NCBI RefSeq assembly: GCF_021166585.1
Contig: NZ_JAJOZE010000008.1
Coordinates: 62,001-126,000, forward strand
DNA length: 64,000 nucleotides
Source: Metabacillus kandeliae
Lineage (GTDB): Bacteria > Bacillota > Bacilli > Bacillales > Bacillaceae
Direction: 5' to 3'
Numbering within the stretch: the stretch's first letter is position 1; each line of letters opens with the position of its first letter. This document shows positions 63,135 to 64,000 of this stretch, in pieces. The notes beneath the pieces are model-generated. The model ran no database searches, was not told where the DNA came from, and saw only the letters and a list, made by a program, of their open reading frames with translations. Made by a program: the position numbers and the translations under genes.

Positions 63135-63926
63135 ATGAACCGAATCGAAAAAAGCCAGTCAACGTTTCATCAGCTATTTGGCAAAGAAACATTTCCAGGT
63201 CATGCAGCCGACGCTGAATTTCATGAGATCATGAACCGGTTTATATATGGAGATGTTTTTGATCAAGGCAGCCTGAGCGATGAGGTGCGGGAGCAGATTA
63301 CGCTTGTCGTTCTCACAGTTAATCATAGCCTGCCTCAGCTGAAGGAACATGTTCACGCTGCGTTAAACATCGGGGTGACACCCGCAGAAATAAAGGAAGC
63401 TGTCTACCAATGTGCTCCTTATATTGGATTCCCTAAAGTACTGAATGCGCTAGAGGAAGTAAATGAGGTTTTTAACACCAGGAAAATTGATCTGCCTGTA
63501 AAAAGTCAAAAACAAACTGGGGAGACGGACCGGTTTGACAAGGGCCTTGAAGTGCAGGTGAAGATTTTTGGTGATGTTATTCCAAAGATGCAAGAGAATG
63601 CCCCAGCCAATCAAAAGCACATCCAAGAGTATCTTTCTGCCTTTTGCTTCGGTGATTTTTACACGCGAAGCGGGCTTGATTTAAAAACACGGGAGCTGCT
63701 GACACTATGCATCATCACTGCACTAGGGGGAGCTGAAAGCCAAGTGAAATCCCATGTGCAGGGCAATATAAATACAGGAAATGATAAAGAAACACTGATT
63801 GCGGCCATTACTCATTGTCTGCCGTATATAGGGTTTCCGCGTACATTAAACGCATTAGCCTGCGTCAACGAAATCATACCTGAAGAGGAACGAAAGGAAG
63901 GAATTCATGATGACGATTCAAGATAA
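63135..63926 (+). CDS. carboxymuconolactone decarboxylase-like protein (two CMD domains)
   Basis: A 263-residue protein with two CMD repeats (each holding a CAPYIGFPKVLNAL/CLPYIGFPRTLNAL motif). The ATG at 63135 follows GAGGAGGTG; the earlier in-frame ATG (63039) lies in the promoter. CMD proteins are often thiol-dependent peroxidases or lactone decarboxylases, but only one Cys per repeat is visible, so the classic AhpD CxxC is lacking. It is followed by an overlapping SDR gene. Confidence 0.87.
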   Translation: MNRIEKSQSTFHQLFGKETFPGHAADAEFHEIMNRFIYGDVFDQGSLSDEVREQITLVVLTVNHSLPQLKEHVHAALNIGVTPAEIKEAVYQCAPYIGFPKVLNALEEVNEVFNTRKIDLPVKSQKQTGETDRFDKGLEVQVKIFGDVIPKMQENAPANQKHIQEYLSAFCFGDFYTRSGLDLKTRELLTLCIITALGGAESQVKSHVQGNINTGNDKETLIAAITHCLPYIGFPRTLNALACVNEIIPEEERKEGIHDDDSR

Positions 63927-64000
63927 AGTGGTTGTGATGACAGGTGCATCATCCGGAATTGGAGAAGCAGCTGCTAAAGAGCTTGCATCAAAAGGAGCTA
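63907..64000 (+). CDS. short-chain dehydrogenase (truncated by the window edge)
   Basis: The gene begins at ATG 63907 or 63910 with AAGGAAGG upstream and overlaps the CMD gene end by 20 bp. The visible part MTIQDKVVVMTGASSGIGEAAAKELASKG has a Rossmann TGASSGIG. The rest is outside the window. It is a translationally linked second gene of the TetR-controlled operon. Confidence 0.88.
   Translation, partial: MMTIQDKVVVMTGASSGIGEAAAKELASKGA

Overview
The window is chromosomal DNA of a low-GC, Gram-positive, spore-former-type bacterium of the family Bacillaceae (Bacillus, Metabacillus or a close relative). The evidence is AAGGAGG-type ribosome binding sites, frequent TTG and GTG starts, sigma-A promoters, many Rho-independent terminators, small genes typical of the group (YozQ, YvbH, YfmQ and DUF4023 relatives), an ohr/ohrR pair with AATTTAATTT operators, CRE sites and a Bacillus-type LexA box. 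I found no rRNA, tRNA, CRISPR array, prophage or transposase. The content is accessory metabolism, transport and stress response. The last gene runs off the right edge.

Layout. 0.4-4.1 kb: PAP2 phosphatase, an SDR behind a MerR-type promoter, and a GntR/ABC operon. 4.1-6.0 kb: an alpha/beta hydrolase and ohr, divergent from ohrR. 6.5-10.5 kb: an aldo-keto reductase with two GH1 6-phospho-beta-glucosidases, behind a CRE and a 47-bp perfect palindrome. 10.5-13.5 kb: a GGDEF protein and a membrane-anchored hydrolase. 13.6-20.1 kb: two ADP-ribosylglycohydrolase-family enzymes, a DUF4387 protein, an AtuA-like protein and a NupC-family nucleoside transporter preceded by a guanine-type purine riboswitch. 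20.2-22.4 kb: a MarR/DHA2 drug-efflux operon. 22.4-26.9 kb: a broken SDR gene and ppc, flanked by GTCCCC-rich extragenic repeats. 27-28.8 kb: a cytoplasmic serine protease-nuclease fusion with a perfect SOS box at its promoter. 28.8-31.8 kb: a fatty acid hydroxylase, YvbH, YozQ and an NrnB-like nuclease. 31.8-34.6 kb: the kynUBA tryptophan degradation operon. 34.7-38.1 kb: a DedA protein with a degenerate PAP2-like tail plus a two-component system. 38.2-39.7 kb: a tiny Cys protein, a TauE/SafE exporter and a CstR-type persulfide sensor. 39.8-42.9 kb: a second GntR/ABC operon. 43-45.5 kb: a molybdate regulator divergent from modAB. 45.6-47.3 kb: small genes. 47.3-54.6 kb: a GH13_18 phosphorylase, a GH38 mannosidase and a fructose-family PTS with an RpiR regulator, read as a mannosyl/glucosylglycerate (compatible solute) system. 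54.7-58.7 kb: an SDR, a GlcP-like permease, YfmQ, a small basic protein and a TMEM175 channel. 58.8-64 kb: a cluster of dehydrogenases and reductases with their own MerR and TetR regulators.

Themes. Electrophile, aldehyde and peroxide defence recurs (ohr, ADH/AdhR, MerR/AKR, TetR/CMD/SDR, CstR). Sugar and osmolyte catabolism is under CRE control. The two parts most worth new work are the SOS-controlled protease-nuclease fusion at 26.86-28.78 kb and the riboswitch-led nucleoside transporter with its glycohydrolase/AtuA/DUF4387 operon at 13.6-20.1 kb. Coordinates of revised starts were chosen from ribosome binding sites and family alignments recalled from memory; no database search was possible.
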